Shown here: one piece after another, positions 25,111 through 37,580 of the stretch | Position numbering within the stretch: the stretch's first letter is position 1 | Layout: each line of letters opens with the position of its first letter | Source of the DNA: Lateolabrax maculatus | Taxonomy: Eukaryota; Chordata; Actinopteri; Acropomatiformes; Lateolabracidae | DNA: 64,000 bases | Direction: 5' to 3' | Assembly: GCA_031216445.1 (NCBI GenBank) | Contig: CM062204.1 | Span: 9,106,501-9,170,500, forward strand | The notes under the pieces: generated by a model | Seen by the model: the letters and a program-made list of their open reading frames with translations, nothing else | The model's database searches: none | What the model was told of the DNA's origin: nothing | Made by a program: the position numbers and the translations under genes

Positions 25111-28100
25111 ATATCTCAATGGGCACACACATTCTTGCCCACTTCACAGTGAGAGGGGCCATAATGACAGTGCTAATGGTATCTGCTATCAAAGGCAGGA
25201 GAATTAGCCATGAAGGACAACAAATTTTAACATCACAGATACAAGCTTGTTAACTGGGATTTTTAGATGAGCTGAGTAAACAAACTTAGAGCTATTAATA
25301 ATGTCAGAGAGGCATAAAGGGAATTGTAGTAATGATGCAATGGGAATGATGTAGCGTAGCTGTCCAATTTTTTATGCAAAACAACAGGAATAGGCCGAGA
25401 AATAAACAGATTTTCAATCATGTCTGTGTCTTTAAAACTGATTGATGGTGTGACATTTCCATATCAACGTGCCAAGCAAAGCTGTAATTAGTTGCACTGC
25501 AGATATAGGATGAATCATGCTCTTTTCCAGAGCTATGTTCATGCAGGTTTTATTTCTGTGTGTGGAGGAAAGGAGCAGCACAATAAAGTTCACTACAAAA
25601 GGGCATAATATAAAGTACTCTGCTCTCAACACACACATACCCCAGTTCGGCTCAGACTCCAGAGTATGACAATGTGTTTGATCACAATGTTTCCTTTGCT
25701 CCCAAGATTGTTTTTGTCAAGTATCTTGTGAGAGTAGCGTAATCAGAGAAGTTTCATGAGTTGCATCTGAGGATTAGATCAGACCCGAAGAGAGCGGGGG
25801 TTAAAACTGCTCAAATTAAAAAAGAAAAAACTTTGATCCTCAGTAAGGAGAGTTACACGAAAGAGTTTCCAAGAATAATTTTGTTTGCCTAATGCTGCTT
25901 TACTTATGGAAGAAAGTGTAAAACTTCTCCTACCTGTCCTCTGGGAGGAAGTCAGAGGCAGAAGTTTGCCAAAGGTAATATTGTCTTTGGAAGAGGCAGT
26001 GAAGACTATGCATTATTCATTACATCTGGTCAACTTCAAAGGCTAGATGTAAGCAACAGTAAAGTATCAGCGCTTCATTGTTATCACCAGAGACCCTCCA
26101 TAGGTTTTTGTTCTCTGGGAGCAGCTTAACAAGATGTTGTCTTAGGAATTACACGTCAGATCAGAGCTCAGAGCTGAGAGAGGGAGGAAGGAGAAAGACA
26201 AAGAGCACTCTCCCAAGGATTTCATGATTTATGCTTTCCATTTTGATGTTTGACAGCAAATAATCACTCTTACAAAAATTGAAAAGTTGAACTCATCATA
26301 GTACCTACGACATGCACTGTGATGTGTTGGGTTTATCTGTACCATTGAGAGCCACCTAGATTTGAACTTACACTGACACTATAAGTAATCTGTGCTGTCA
26401 AATCATTGAGAATCAGGAAGCCAGAAAGTTTCTGTTGCACACAGAAAAAAAAAGGTCTTTCACAAATTATCACCATAATGTACATGTTCAATTTATCTTG
26501 AAAAATCTGTGCCAGGTTTCCTTAGTCTGAAATAAACTTTGAACTCATCATAAGTGTTCTAATGTTTTTGTATAATACACTAAAGCCCCGATATTATCAA
26601 CAGATGTCAGCGGACATATGTGCCAACGATACATCTGTGATGAGCTGATAAGTAACAGGAAATTACAGCACAGAAAGGCCAAAGATATGTTAATGATCAA
26701 TTGTAAAGAGCATTGCATTATATAGTTTGTCCAACTGTCCTCAAATAAAATTAAGGGATTTGTAAAAAAAAAAAAAAAAAAATTCAGATGTGTCAACTGC
26801 AAAGCTCTGGTAAGAAGGAAACGTCAATGGGGACAGCAAAATCCACATTAATATTCCCAAAGAAGTCCCATTCACCTCGTCTCACTTCACCATCCATGGA
26901 AATGTTCAGTTAAATATAAATTAAAACAATTTACCTGACAGTGATATGCTGACGTTCATTTATATGTAAAAGTGCACTACTATCCTGCAGTATTGGGACT
27001 ATCAATGCACTAGCACAGAGTTTTTCCTGTTACAGATCGGAAAAGAAAGTGGTCTAAGGTTAAGGAGAGATGGGGATGTTCAGGACCAGACTCGCAGCAT
27101 CCCATCCTGCAGCCACAGGGCCCAACACTCATTGAGAAGCAAAGAGAGAAAGGGATAGAGAGAGCTGCTGGGGGCAGTTTGAGAGACTGCAGAGACGGCC
27201 ATCTGATTACTTTCTTCTGAAGCTAACGATGACTCTCACAACAGCAAGGCTACAACAAATATGTTACAGCCCCGGAGTTTCTACAAGGGCCTACTGTGCA
27301 CCCATAAATCAACAAACTACTACCAGACCGTAACATTAACTGCTCTCTGTTTCTCAGGCCACTGAATATATCATAAAACAAAATATGCACAGCAGATAAA
27401 GAAATCTAAAAGGTGCACTGTGATATATGTGCATTTGAGGAGGCGGGATAGCAAGGAAGGCACCGAAACAAATGGATAAAAAAAAGAAATATAGCTATAA
27501 GTTGAATTTAATTTCACAGGACATAAAGTTAGCCTTTATTAGTTTTGCTCTCAGACTGTGAAGCGTGCTCTAAAGCCATAGGCCATGGAATATGCTGTAC
27601 CTTGGAATTATTGAAAATCAAATCATAAACAATAACTATGCTTCCTTCCTTCCTCCCCCCGTTATCATAAATTACACTTTAAGAGCTGTTTTGTCATTTT
27701 GTCCATGTCTTAATGCATCTCAGAACAAACCAGTAGAGCAATTTTCTTGTTTTCACAAATTGAAAACATAGACATTTTTTATCCTCTAAACACGTCATTA
27801 AACTGACCCAGGAAGTTCGAAGGGAAACAAGCAGAGGGAAAATGAAAACTTTTCTGATATCTGATGCAGACAGTGTAGATTAAGACTTCATTAGCAGTAG
27901 GTCCCTTAACTGGGTTGTCTGCCGTAATTGGCATGGCTGAATAAAACATTTAATGAGAGTGCCCTGCAGAACAGAAGTGACAAATAATATATTTATAGGC
28001 TGTCAGTGGACCAGTTTGCATTATGTACTGAGAGGTTTATGTGTCTCTGCCTGTAGTCACTACAGTGTGATTACCAGCAAAAGAAATAGATTTTCAGAGT

Positions 28101-29654
28101 TTGTTTCTACAACTAATGGTCAATGCTTAATGAGAATTTATTTTATTTACAATTCAGAATCCATACTGTAAGTGTGATTGATTACATGCGATAAGCAGCA
28201 CAATAGGCTGCCTGATGGTAAATGACTAGAGGCGACACTGCGTCCATCCATTTGCTGTAAAAGGGATAGGAATCACTCTGGAAACCATCGTAAACATCCA
28301 TCTTTCCTGCCTTGTTGAATTCCTAAGAGGGAAGATAAAAAAAATAAAATAAAAAAAAGAGGCAGGGAAATGGTTGGTTGTTGGAATATAGGGGTCTTAT
28401 ACCTGCATTATAAAAAATTCTCTCCCACTCAGCCCATGTGTTTGGCTTGGTAAGTGGGGAGTAAATGAGACCCAATGGCCTTCAAATGATGTATCTTCCC
28501 TGCCTTTAACCTCAGAGGAGAACTACCCATTTTAAAAAATGTGAGCATAAGAGAAGATACAGTAGGTGTAAAGAAATATGAAAAGGGGGTTGGAAACACT
28601 GATTTCTCTGAAAAAACTGCCCTGTGATTTCTCTGTACAAATTGTTATAGCAAGACCTGACATTACATTTGAATAGCAAGATGCGTTTTAAATTCCTTAG
28701 TATGTGCTTCATTTAATAGTAAAATGGTTATTCATGGATCTATGTGACTGTGTGCTGCAATCTCATAATGATTGAGTGTGTTAATTAAGATCTTGTTGGG
28801 AGTGACATTTCCATGTGCGCATTCTCTCCTGATGGGGTTGCAGGATAGGGAAGCCAACGCCACCATTGTGTGAATGGGTGCATGTACAAAATAGGTAGAG
28901 TCATATCAATTTCAAGCACCATATCCGGACATTCACAATGAGTCTATGTTTGTGTGCATCTATTTACATTCTGTCATTCATGCACACACATGTACAAAGG
29001 TTATTAAGGTCAGTGGACATTAATAGGTTTTGCATTATTTATAAATTAATTAAAAAAATTATTGATCATCAATGTCTTCAGGCTGGATTTTAAAGAGCAA
29101 TCTCTCCGTTCTTACTGTTGATGTAATATCAATCTTAAGGGTTACCTGATGCAAATAATTATGGACTCTGAGATCCATTTTTTGCTTGATTGGTCTATTT
29201 GTCAATAATGCCATGCAGCTACACACACCCAGCTGGCATCACAACCAAACAATGACAAACTAACTGGTGACCAGAGGTGTTTTTATTATCTCTACCTTAT
29301 CATTTTTAACAGCTACAAATGTCAAAAAGAACAAACAGGCAGTGATGTTCGGTTTAGAGACAGATTACCATTGAGATAAAGCTGTGAAAAACAGGGAAAA
29401 GCTAGAAAGTTCTGCTTTTGTTGCACAAAAAACACTAAATCATACATCAGTCTAAAATGTCATGAAATGTTGTTGAAATGTGTATATCGGGGGGTCTACA
29501 GTCTGCTTGAAGCAGCCTGAAGCCAAGCAGAGAATTCTTCTATAAAGCTCTGTTTTGGTATTTGGTGGTGTGAAAATCTTACTGAAGGTACATCCTGAGC
29601 CATAGCAACCTTTAGGCACTATGTTGATGTTGTAAATCATTTAAGCAAAAAAAG

Positions 29655-30020
29655 TCTACAGCCGCACCAGCAGCTCTTTAAGGCTGTTGCTTAAATGCTA
29701 AGATAATGTTATCATGCTGATCTTTAGCAGGTATAATGTTTACCATGTTCACTTTCTTAGTTTAATATTTTAGTATGTTAACAATTGCTAATTAGCACTA
29801 AATACATACAGCAGATGTTGATGGGAATGTCATTACTTTTGCAGACATTCAGTCATAAACTAGCGTACTGGACCAATTACAATTTCAATCTGCTGATGAT
29901 TCTGAATAAAAAGCCAAAGAATCAGAAACGGATTTATTTTTTAAAAACCTTGGATATTTGTACCAAATTTCATGGCCATAGTTGTCAATATTTCAGCCCA
30001 ACATTTCACTCTGGACCAAA
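29655..30020 (+). mobile_element. Dispersed teleost repeat (TGCTAATTAGCACTAAA family)
   Basis: The order CTACAGCCGCACCAGCAGCT, TTAGCAGGTATAATGTTTAC, TTGCTAATTAGCACTAAATA, GTTGATGGGAATGTCATTAC, TACCAAATTTCATGGCCATA matches a common non-coding fish repeat. A (CTAT)n microsatellite follows shortly after. Confidence 0.65.
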
Positions 30021-30090
30021 ATCGTGTAAGAACCAACTGACCAAAAGGGCAAATTTGTGATTTTTGATATTAGAAAATCAAAAATCTAAA

Positions 30091-30091
<1 letters not shown>

Positions 30092-30147
<56 letters not shown>
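30092..30147. repeat. (TCTA)14 tetranucleotide microsatellite
   Basis: 56 bases of perfect TCTA units, just downstream of a dispersed repeat. A good polymorphic-marker candidate. Confidence 0.98.
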
Positions 30148-31654
30148 AAAATAATTACATTTCAGGAGAGGCTATAGTAAACAAGGGCTGTGAAAGCAGT
30201 CAATTACACTACACTGGCAATTCTTTGATAACCTTTTGATGTGTCATATTTTAACCTTATCTAATTTCATTATTCTTTCATAGTGTTAAAAATATTTGCA
30301 GTTAATTAATTTCTTCTTCTTATTCCACTCTCCAAGTATCTCTCTTTAGAACTACATGTATAATCAATACAATTCAAATAATGAATAGACCACTGTCTAT
30401 CAGCGACAGTGTCGCACATGTGTGCTGCACCATCACCTTACACCGCCCACACCGTGAGTTCAATTTCAGCTTTTTATAGCAGGACAGAGATAGATGGACC
30501 GCATCGCCCAATGTTGATGTGCGGTGTTCCCCACCTCCACAATAGACATTGTCTGCTTGGCTTCCAATCTGCCGTCCCCCAAAAATGCTCAATCACCTCC
30601 CACCACCTTGTTCAGCCCATGACAGAATATACTGATAGCCAGGTAGCCTTCCGTTTACATACAGGCTGATAATTTGACCTGCCCCTGCATGCTACCAAAT
30701 TGATTCGTCCCTCTCTGCCTGTCCCTTTGGTACAGCTTGGCTGTATGATTGAGGTGCTCCCTAATGAATTCTCAGAGGCCAGATGCTGATACTGTGTTAA
30801 CTGAAGGCAGAGAGAGCCATCTATAAAACAGGAGGGCATGAGCCTCATTGGACAGTTAAACAGTGATCCTGTGGGGACAGGGCTAGATGAAATACAGGAG
30901 GTAAATATGATATCCACCAGCTGGTTTGTCGCACAATCTGGGTGTCTCGTGGCACACTGTCACCACTTTCACTGGTGTTTATCATTTAATGGATATGACC
31001 CAGCAAATATTGCATACCTTAGCTTCACCTTTAACAAGACTGCAGCATCAAATGATCATTACCAATTGACTTTATCAGGGGCAAGCTGCATAGACGTCTG
31101 TATTATGAGGCACGACACAAAGGGTCCTGTTTTACATAAAGCTCCCATGATAGACACAATGTCACCCTCGCTGTTCAGAATTAATGGTAAGATGAAATGA
31201 GTTGTCTGTCTGGGGGCATGCCATGCAGGAGATGGCTGCCATTAAGATGAGAGGGAAGGAAGGCGCTTTCCTACTCATCTGTCCGACATTGTAATATGTG
31301 CTGACAAGTTTATTGCCGTGTCCCATCCTTGGACGAGCGGCAATTACTATGGCAAGTGCTGATAGTCAGTAAGGTCATGCCAAAGGGACGTTTATCACAC
31401 AGGGTTGAGATTTTAAGAACAAGTTAACAAATTAATTTAGGATGTGGGAATGATTCCCAGGGTAGAAAATGTTCACATGGGAGGTAAAATATGTAGAGGA
31501 AATCTACACAAAAATGTGTATTGATGATGATGGTAGATGTCATGTAACTGTCAATGCATACAGAGGATTTTCGTTTGGATTGCACTGCAAACACAGCAGC
31601 CCTAAACTTGAAGGACTATGGAGAAAATCTTATGTCAGTCATTGGATTTAGACT
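30148..31654. other. Non-coding; candidate conserved non-coding cluster
   Basis: It has low repeat content, balanced composition and a 120-codon frame at 30838-31200 that matches no family I know. Words such as CTCCCTAATGAATTCTCAGA and GGCAATTACTATGGCAAGTG give it the texture of a developmental enhancer region. This is an impression, not a measured conservation. Confidence 0.3.
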
Positions 31655-31960
31655 GGGTCACCGCAGCGGGTGGTGCGTCCGCCCCAGGAGGAGAGGGAAG
31701 AGAGCCGGGATACGAGCTAAACTAACCCAGCTTGGACCTAAGGCTGCTCCTGGCTAATGTCCGGTCGAGGGAAGGTGGAGTGGACAAAATGGGGCTCAGG
31801 CTGGCCAAGCAACTGGAAATCTGAGACTGTTGTGCTTACTTCTTTACAGAGACCTGGCTCCATCTCCATATCAACGTCTTGGATCAAGCTATTGCTCTCG
31901 ACAGGCAGACTGTGTTCCGAGCCGACAGAGCGCATGACTCTCGGGAGGCTGACATGATGA
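31655..31960 (+). mobile_element. Non-LTR retrotransposon endonuclease-domain fragment
   Basis: With two frameshifts the sequence gives LLLANVRS (around 31745), then DCCAYFFTETWL (FTETWL at 31843-31860) and FRADRAHDSREA. This is the order seen at the start of the apurinic-type endonuclease domain of fish LINEs. It has a stop codon and shifted frames, so it is inactive. It is slightly GC-richer than its flanks. Confidence 0.72.
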
Positions 31961-32613
31961 AACATGATTTCACTTTTAACATTACCGTAGAAATTAACTT
32001 ACTTTACCCTATACTTATTCAGAACCAGCCTCCACACAGTTGGGAAATAAAACACTGGATGTGCCATTCATGAAGAGGGCTTTTTTCAACATAGTTTTCA
32101 ATCCCACAAACTAATGTAGTTAGTTAATAATGTGCTCCTCTGCCATGAAAGTAAAGCTTGACTGTACGTAGTAAGCTTGTTAGCCAGACATACTAACGAT
32201 TGCAGCCAACGTTAGAGCAGAAAAACACACTGTTCAACCTTTCCTTGGGATTTTGCTCGTGTGTTTTTTATTTTGGAAAGGCAAAAAAGACACAAAAAAC
32301 AGACACAAACAAAACAAACAAGAGTATTGCTGGTAGAGCCACACAGACATCGCTTCGCCATTTTTAAAAATCCAAAGCTTGACGGGCCTACTGTGCCAAG
32401 TTACAATTGCCAAGTTATGGTTGGACAAAAAACAAAAAAGAAATACGTTGTTTTTCCTGTAATGAAAGCCATTAATATGTCCACTCCAGGGACTAGCAGG
32501 AATACTTAAAACTAGTTATGCAGATAATGAAAGAGACAAAGAGAGAGACTGATGCATGACGTTTCTTGTTTTTAATATTGTAGACTAGAGTGTACTGTGT
32601 ATCCAGAATCCTA

Positions 32614-32795
32614 AGCACCTAAGCTGTACTGAGTTGAACTAAACTGAACTGAAGTGAACTGAGCTGGGCTTAACTGAACTGAAATGAACTAAAATTAACT
32701 GATTAAACTCAACTGAACTTATGTTAAATGTTCATTAAAAAAGTGAAATGAACTAGACAGAACTGAATGTAACATAACTGAACTGAATGGACTTT
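32614..32795. repeat. Decayed (GAACT/AACTG)n pentanucleotide repeat
   Basis: Words GAACT, AACTG and near variants recur at five- or ten-base spacing (for example TTGAACTAAACTGAACTGAA and TAACTGAACTGAAATGAACT). The array is degenerate at both ends. Confidence 0.8.
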
Positions 32796-33312
32796 GAATT
32801 GAGAAAGAGAATGAGGAGAGGACGAGACGTGCTGCAAACACTACTATCCTTCTTATCCAGTCTGGTCACACCTTCCTGCAAATTATACTGCTTATTATCC
32901 CTGAGCGCTCTATCGCAGCCCTAAATCAGACTGAATTATGGGTGCGCAGCCTCTGCCTGTGACTGAGCAACACTGCCAGGTTGTGTGACAGAGAGAACAT
33001 CATCTTACTCCTTCCATCCTATCTCTCTGTATTGCTTTCATCCTCTTTGTTTCTTACGTTGTGTGCCAGTGCATCTCTCCCAGTCAATTCAACTTCACTT
33101 TAACCCTGCCCTCTCCCTTGATTCTCCTCTTTCTCCAATTTAAATTTTCTACTCTTTTTTCTTATCTAATTTTGACTGAAACTACTGCACACATGGACTA
33201 TCTTTCTCCTGTCTTTCACATATACAATACCTGCCAAGTAACAGTTTTACTCACTTTTGAAAAAATTATCTTAGAAATACATGGTAAAACAGCAGTGTGA
33301 GACTATATATTT

Positions 33313-33388
33313 TATTGACTAATGAGCATCAATTAGTTGATGGACAGAAAACAAATCTGTAACAACAATTGCTTAAGTCATTTTTAAA
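33313..33388 (-). mobile_element. GGGCTGCAACTAA-type element, short fragment
   Basis: GATGGACAGAAAACAAATCT followed by GTAACAACAATTGCTTAAGT and CATTTTTAAA matches the distal end of the family. It lies directly beside a copy of a second dispersed family (33.41 kb). Confidence 0.5.
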
Positions 33389-33409
33389 CTAAATCCCACG
33401 CTTTCATCT

Positions 33410-33817
33410 CTGTTTGTGGTCTCCACCAACTCCTGGGGGAAATATCTTTCTTGTTAGCTGCTAAATGCTCCACTGTTCACCAGCTAGTCACTAACTGTGT
33501 GTGTCTGCTGAGCAGGAAGTGTGCAGTCGGTTTTTAGAGCTTTTTGCTGAAAACAGCTGCTTGATGCAGTCAAATAGGACACTATGAGAGCGATGACAAT
33601 GAACCAAAACAGTAAAGCTACGGACCAAATATATAATAGGACAATAAACTGAAACTCTCTATAAAAGCTCCATAAAGCCAAGGGGAGCTGCAGATTCAAG
33701 AGATAATTCTCTGTATGCTCATCACTACACAAGACCAGTTTCACATTGTCACATTCATTTTGCTTCGTCGTTTGATACATAATTAAAACATTAAAATATC
33801 GGTTATAGCTGCTTTAA
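33410..33817 (-). mobile_element. Dispersed repeat family B, copy 3
   Basis: The blocks are TTTGTGGTCTCCACCAACTC, TTCACCAGCTAGTCACTAAC, GAACCAAAACAGTAAAGCTA and AATATCGGTTATAGCTGCTT. It is longest at the internal GGTCTCCACCAACTCCTGGG end, which copy 2 lacks. Confidence 0.58.
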
Positions 33818-34845
33818 GTAAATATAAGTATTATACTTACATTTACACTTTTGACTGTATCAGTCTTTTTCTGTGTACTCTGAGTATTTGTAAACAGTCA
33901 GTAAATTCAACTTGTACTTACGCATTTTTCATCAAGTATTGAATCTTTCTACATTATTAATTGCATCGGTTACAAAGTAAAAACAAAAGTCACATGACAT
34001 CAACATTCATGATAAACCATGTGATAATGGAGCAGAAGAAAGAGGCCAACTCAACAGAGTGCTCTGGTTATTCAGCTTTGAGAATTAACGAGCAGAGAAG
34101 TCAAACTTAAAGCAGATTGTTGAGGACTTAGCGGGGTACCAGACTCACAAATGCCATTCAGACAGGTGAGTACAACAACACACTCACTGTGATGAATGTA
34201 ACTCACTGTACGCTGAGGGACATCAACAACCACACTGTTGCCTAGCAACATAGCGTTGTGTGCCCTCTAGTGTGTAAAAACCATCCAGCTCTCCATAATA
34301 GGTTTGTGGGCTGTAGCTACGTTGTAACTGAGTTTATATTAGACTTTATATTGTTTAAACATCTCTGTATTGTTTCCTTGGTGTCAATTTATTCTGCTCT
34401 TAAAGTTGCAGTTATTAACAGATGTAGCCTAATAATGTTTTGTGCACCCCACCCCACTGTCATTTTTGTTTATTTGTCTGAGTTCTGTCTCTTTTCTGGT
34501 TAATTCTAGTCAGGCTACACTGAGTAGGGCATTGACATTTAATGCAATTTATTTTGCAGCCTAAAAGTGCTCTTTAATTTAAAAGTATGATCATATATCG
34601 TAATACCACCACCCACACCTAACAATCCACCAGTGGGAATCAAGTCTGAAATAAAGACCCCCCCCCCCGATGGACTGAATGAAACCACTCCACCATGACA
34701 CCATTTTTTTGAGGAATCACAAGATCAGGAACAATAACTAAATACATGAATTTATTCATCAGTCTGCTTTCTTTCTGCAGTTACAAAATAACCGAGACTT
34801 CCTTTCTGGTATAGTAACAAACTATATGGGGCTGGAGGGCACACG

Positions 34846-35010
34846 ATTTACCACTTTATTAGGTACACCTGTACCTTGTGTCATTTATGCAAATATCTAA
34901 AACCAGCCAAATTGTGTGGCAGTAACTTAATGTATAAAAGTATGCAGACATGGTCAAAAAGGTTCAGTCGTTGTTCAGTCCAAACATCAGGATTAGGAAG
35001 AGGTAGTTCC
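34846..35010 (+). mobile_element. Tc1-like transposon 5' terminal fragment
   Basis: CCACTTTATTAGGTACACCT is followed by ATGCAAATATCTAAAACCAG, GTGGCAGTAACTTAATGTAT and GCAGACATGGTCAAAAAGGT. This is the order found at the 5' end of a fish Tc1/mariner-like element. The transposase region is absent. Confidence 0.62.
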
Positions 35011-35716
35011 TAAGCGCAGTCTTGAAAATAGAGATTCTCACTCCCTTCCTAGAATAAATGACACAATTTGTAAGGGTAAAATATTTTATATGTTTGAGGT
35101 TTTAGAAATGTAACTCTAAAAATGGGGGCTCTTCCCAAAAAGAAGTGTAGATCCTCTGCAGCAGCAAGTGATCCTTTTATAGCTTAAAATTTGGGAGGCG
35201 GATAAATGCAATCTTGCTGTGTAATTAAGTGACAAAATATCTTGACAACATGAAACAGAAATGAGAAAAATTAGAATTAATTATGGAATCTCAAAGGGCC
35301 AAATCCTCTCTCACTGTTTCGCATATTTTTGCAGTTTTCAGAAATTTGACTTGCAGAAATGTTGCAGTGTATTCCCCAGCTCTGTGTAACCTGTTACATC
35401 ATGATTAGAGCTCAGCAGTTTTAGACTAGCAGCAGCAGTCCCTAATGCTCAGCTTTAAACTTTACTTATGCTGATTGCAATAGCATTATGTATTTCACTC
35501 AGTTTTTATTTGACTAAATTGTGGATTCCTCAGTATGCAGCCATGTGCATCATGAATGCACTTGGATCCTTCAAAGTATTTTGAAAGAATACACTCAACA
35601 AACTCAAGTTCATAAGTGTCACCATCAAATCACTCGCTGCATATTTTTTAAGCCAATTCATGATTGCACCAAAAAACCAACAGTAACAGTTGTTATTGCC
35701 CAACAATCAAGTGAAA

Positions 35717-35932
35717 GTGGCCAGTAAGATCAATGGTGTTAAACTACCTGATCTGTCACACATTTTTCTAAGCGAGCAATTTCAAAAGCTCGAATCATTT
35801 TTCAAGAGCCCTCTCCATTGTCTGTATCAAGAGTTTGAGTTTATCCCCTCTGGACAGATATTTAGACTGCTAAAGGCCAGGTCTAACAAGGTAAGAAATT
35901 CCTTTATCTCCCACGCCATCAAACTCTCAAGG
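35717..35932 (+). mobile_element. Non-LTR retrotransposon pol C-terminal fragment, frame still open
   Basis: An open frame encodes VASKINGVKLPDLSHIFLSE, then PLHCLYQEFEFIPSG and NSFISHAIKLSR. These match the end of fish LINE pol proteins (pattern: G-x-x-L-x-DL, DPxHxLYxEFxxLPSG, NSFIPxAIxLLN). About 72 codons are preserved without a stop, which suggests a relatively young insertion or chance retention. The sequence up to about 36150 may be the 3' UTR. The same protein region is present, more decayed, in gatb intron 1. Confidence 0.7.
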
Positions 35933-36161
35933 CTCATGGCCCATCTGATGAGTCTTCTATATAAAAAACTGTGGGTTTTACAGTCATGGGTTGGTGATAG
36001 TGATGATGTTTTAACAATATATTCGGTTAGATGGTGATGGCAGAATGTACTCCAGGTTTTATGTTTTGCAGCTGCTTTTATGTATACTGTAGTTTATGTG
36101 ACTTTAAGTGTCAGGTTTTAGCATATGTTTTATATATTACTGTCTAGATTCTGTTCCTAGT

Positions 36162-36523
36162 TTATTAGGTCCACCTAGTTAAAATTCATGCAGTCTAATA
36201 CAACAGTCCTGCAATAAATCCAACTTTCTTAAGGATTATTATGTTCTGTTTTTGTTGAACCTGCTTTAGAGAGGTGTTGATTCAACTACGGCCATTTTAT
36301 AGGATGTAGTTTGTGGTGCTGTTGAACTGTGTTGCGTTATACAGAGATGTGTTTCTGTTTTTAACCTACCCTTATTGATATAAATGGGGTGGAAAAAAAT
36401 ATGTAAACACCTGTAGGTATAAGGCAATACAATTCAACAGCACCATAAACTTCATCACTTAAGATGACCATAAATCTGAAACAACACTTACTAAAACAGT
36501 TTCAACAAAAACTGAACATACAT

Positions 36524-36554
<31 letters not shown>

Positions 36555-36600
36555 AATAACTCGTATTTAAGTAGATTATTGCAGGGCTGTTGGTGTTGTT
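36162..36600. mobile_element. Large palindromic MITE with a microsatellite in its right arm
   Basis: It begins TTATTAGGTCCACCTAGTTA. The left arm (to about 36343) includes TTTGTGGTGCTGTTGAACTG; the right arm (36416-36600) includes its complement, CAATACAATTCAACAGCACC, and TTTCAACAAAAACTGAACAT. The arms agree at roughly four positions in five over 100 bp. I recognise this as a frequent fish element. The outer part of the right arm has been replaced or expanded by an AC/AT microsatellite (36520-36554), and its terminus is missing. Confidence 0.7.
36520..36554. repeat. (CA)/(TA) microsatellite
   Basis: A short CATACACACACA stretch runs into about 12 TA units, inside the right arm of the MITE. 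Confidence 0.9.
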
Positions 36601-37542
36601 AGGGACAATAGTCTTTATTTTTTTACAATTTTACAAAATTTATTTTATACATGGAAACACAAGAGAGAAAAACAGATGCAAATTTACATTGGCTGTGCAA
36701 TTCCTGACACTGGTACATTTGTCCATCCACTATTAAAAATTAACAAAAAATTTGGATCTATACTGAAGTACCTCTTGACCACATATCTTCACACTGAGTT
36801 AGATCACAATGGTAGCAACACATTAAGGTCTGGGGATGTCACACTGAGCAAGTCACACAAAGACTCAGTGTGAACAAGTGTTTGGAGTGTGTGAGTTTGG
36901 CTTCCTCTAAGGGGAAACCCCCCCCCAGGCCTTAAAGTATTTGACAGAGAAACTTGGAAGGAGACGAAAGACAAGGACAAGTCGATATACTAAAAACCCA
37001 AAGGTAAACACTGAAATTAAAATGCTCTGCAAGAATGTCTACTATTTCTCCAGGACATACTCTCTACATTCCAGGGATATGCCACATTTGCTTTGATTTC
37101 AAATTCTCAAAACCAAAACATATAAAAATGAACAATACTAATTTTTATTGAGCCAGGATGTTGGCTATGTACATGTGTGCAAATTTGCATCAAATTATGG
37201 CACAAAATACAATTCACATACAAATATATGCAAGTTATTGTTGCAAACTCTTGCTAAACTAATGTTTTTTCAAAGGTTTGTTGTAATTTTTTTTTAATAT
37301 GAGCAAATGTAAGCAAACCTATGGCTACATTTGCAAAAACTCAATGAAAAGTCCAGATTCTCTCATATTTATCAGATACAAGTATGTTTGTGAGTAAGCG
37401 TGTGTGCTCCTGAGTTAAATTAGTCAGTAGGATTTGTGCCACCCCCATGGCAGGTCCATATGGCACAGAGCTCAGCTCGAAGGCTGCCTCGACTCATTAA
37501 CATTCCCCTATCATAGAGGCCAAGGGGAATGCACAAACCAAA

Positions 37543-37580
37543 GTGTGTGTGTGTGTGTGTGTGTGTGCGTGTGTGTGTGT
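37543..37580. repeat. (GT)n microsatellite
   Basis: 19 GT units with one GC substitution at 37567-37568, about 100 bp upstream of the first GTCCTCACT repeat. Confidence 0.97.

Larger units (their letters stand above)
21421..29654. other. Non-coding stretch between annotated repeats, no gene seen
   Basis: Beyond the repeats at 22.45 and 24.1 kb and the (CA)n at 25.06 kb, it holds an A-tract (26763-26781), a purine-rich stretch near 27135-27170, an AAAAT-rich run near 28337-28360 and a weak LINE-tail-like segment (28835-28895). None of the open frames shows a domain. Confidence 0.5.
31961..34845. other. Non-coding, outside the annotated repeats
   Basis: Between the LINE fragment, the pentanucleotide repeat and the two dispersed elements I see no gene. 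GTTGCCTAGCAAC (34237-34249) is an X-box-like word. A C10 run is at about 34659-34668. Confidence 0.5.

Noticed and set aside
24960..25253. His/Thr-rich open frames
   Set aside because: They are translations of the (CA)n microsatellite.
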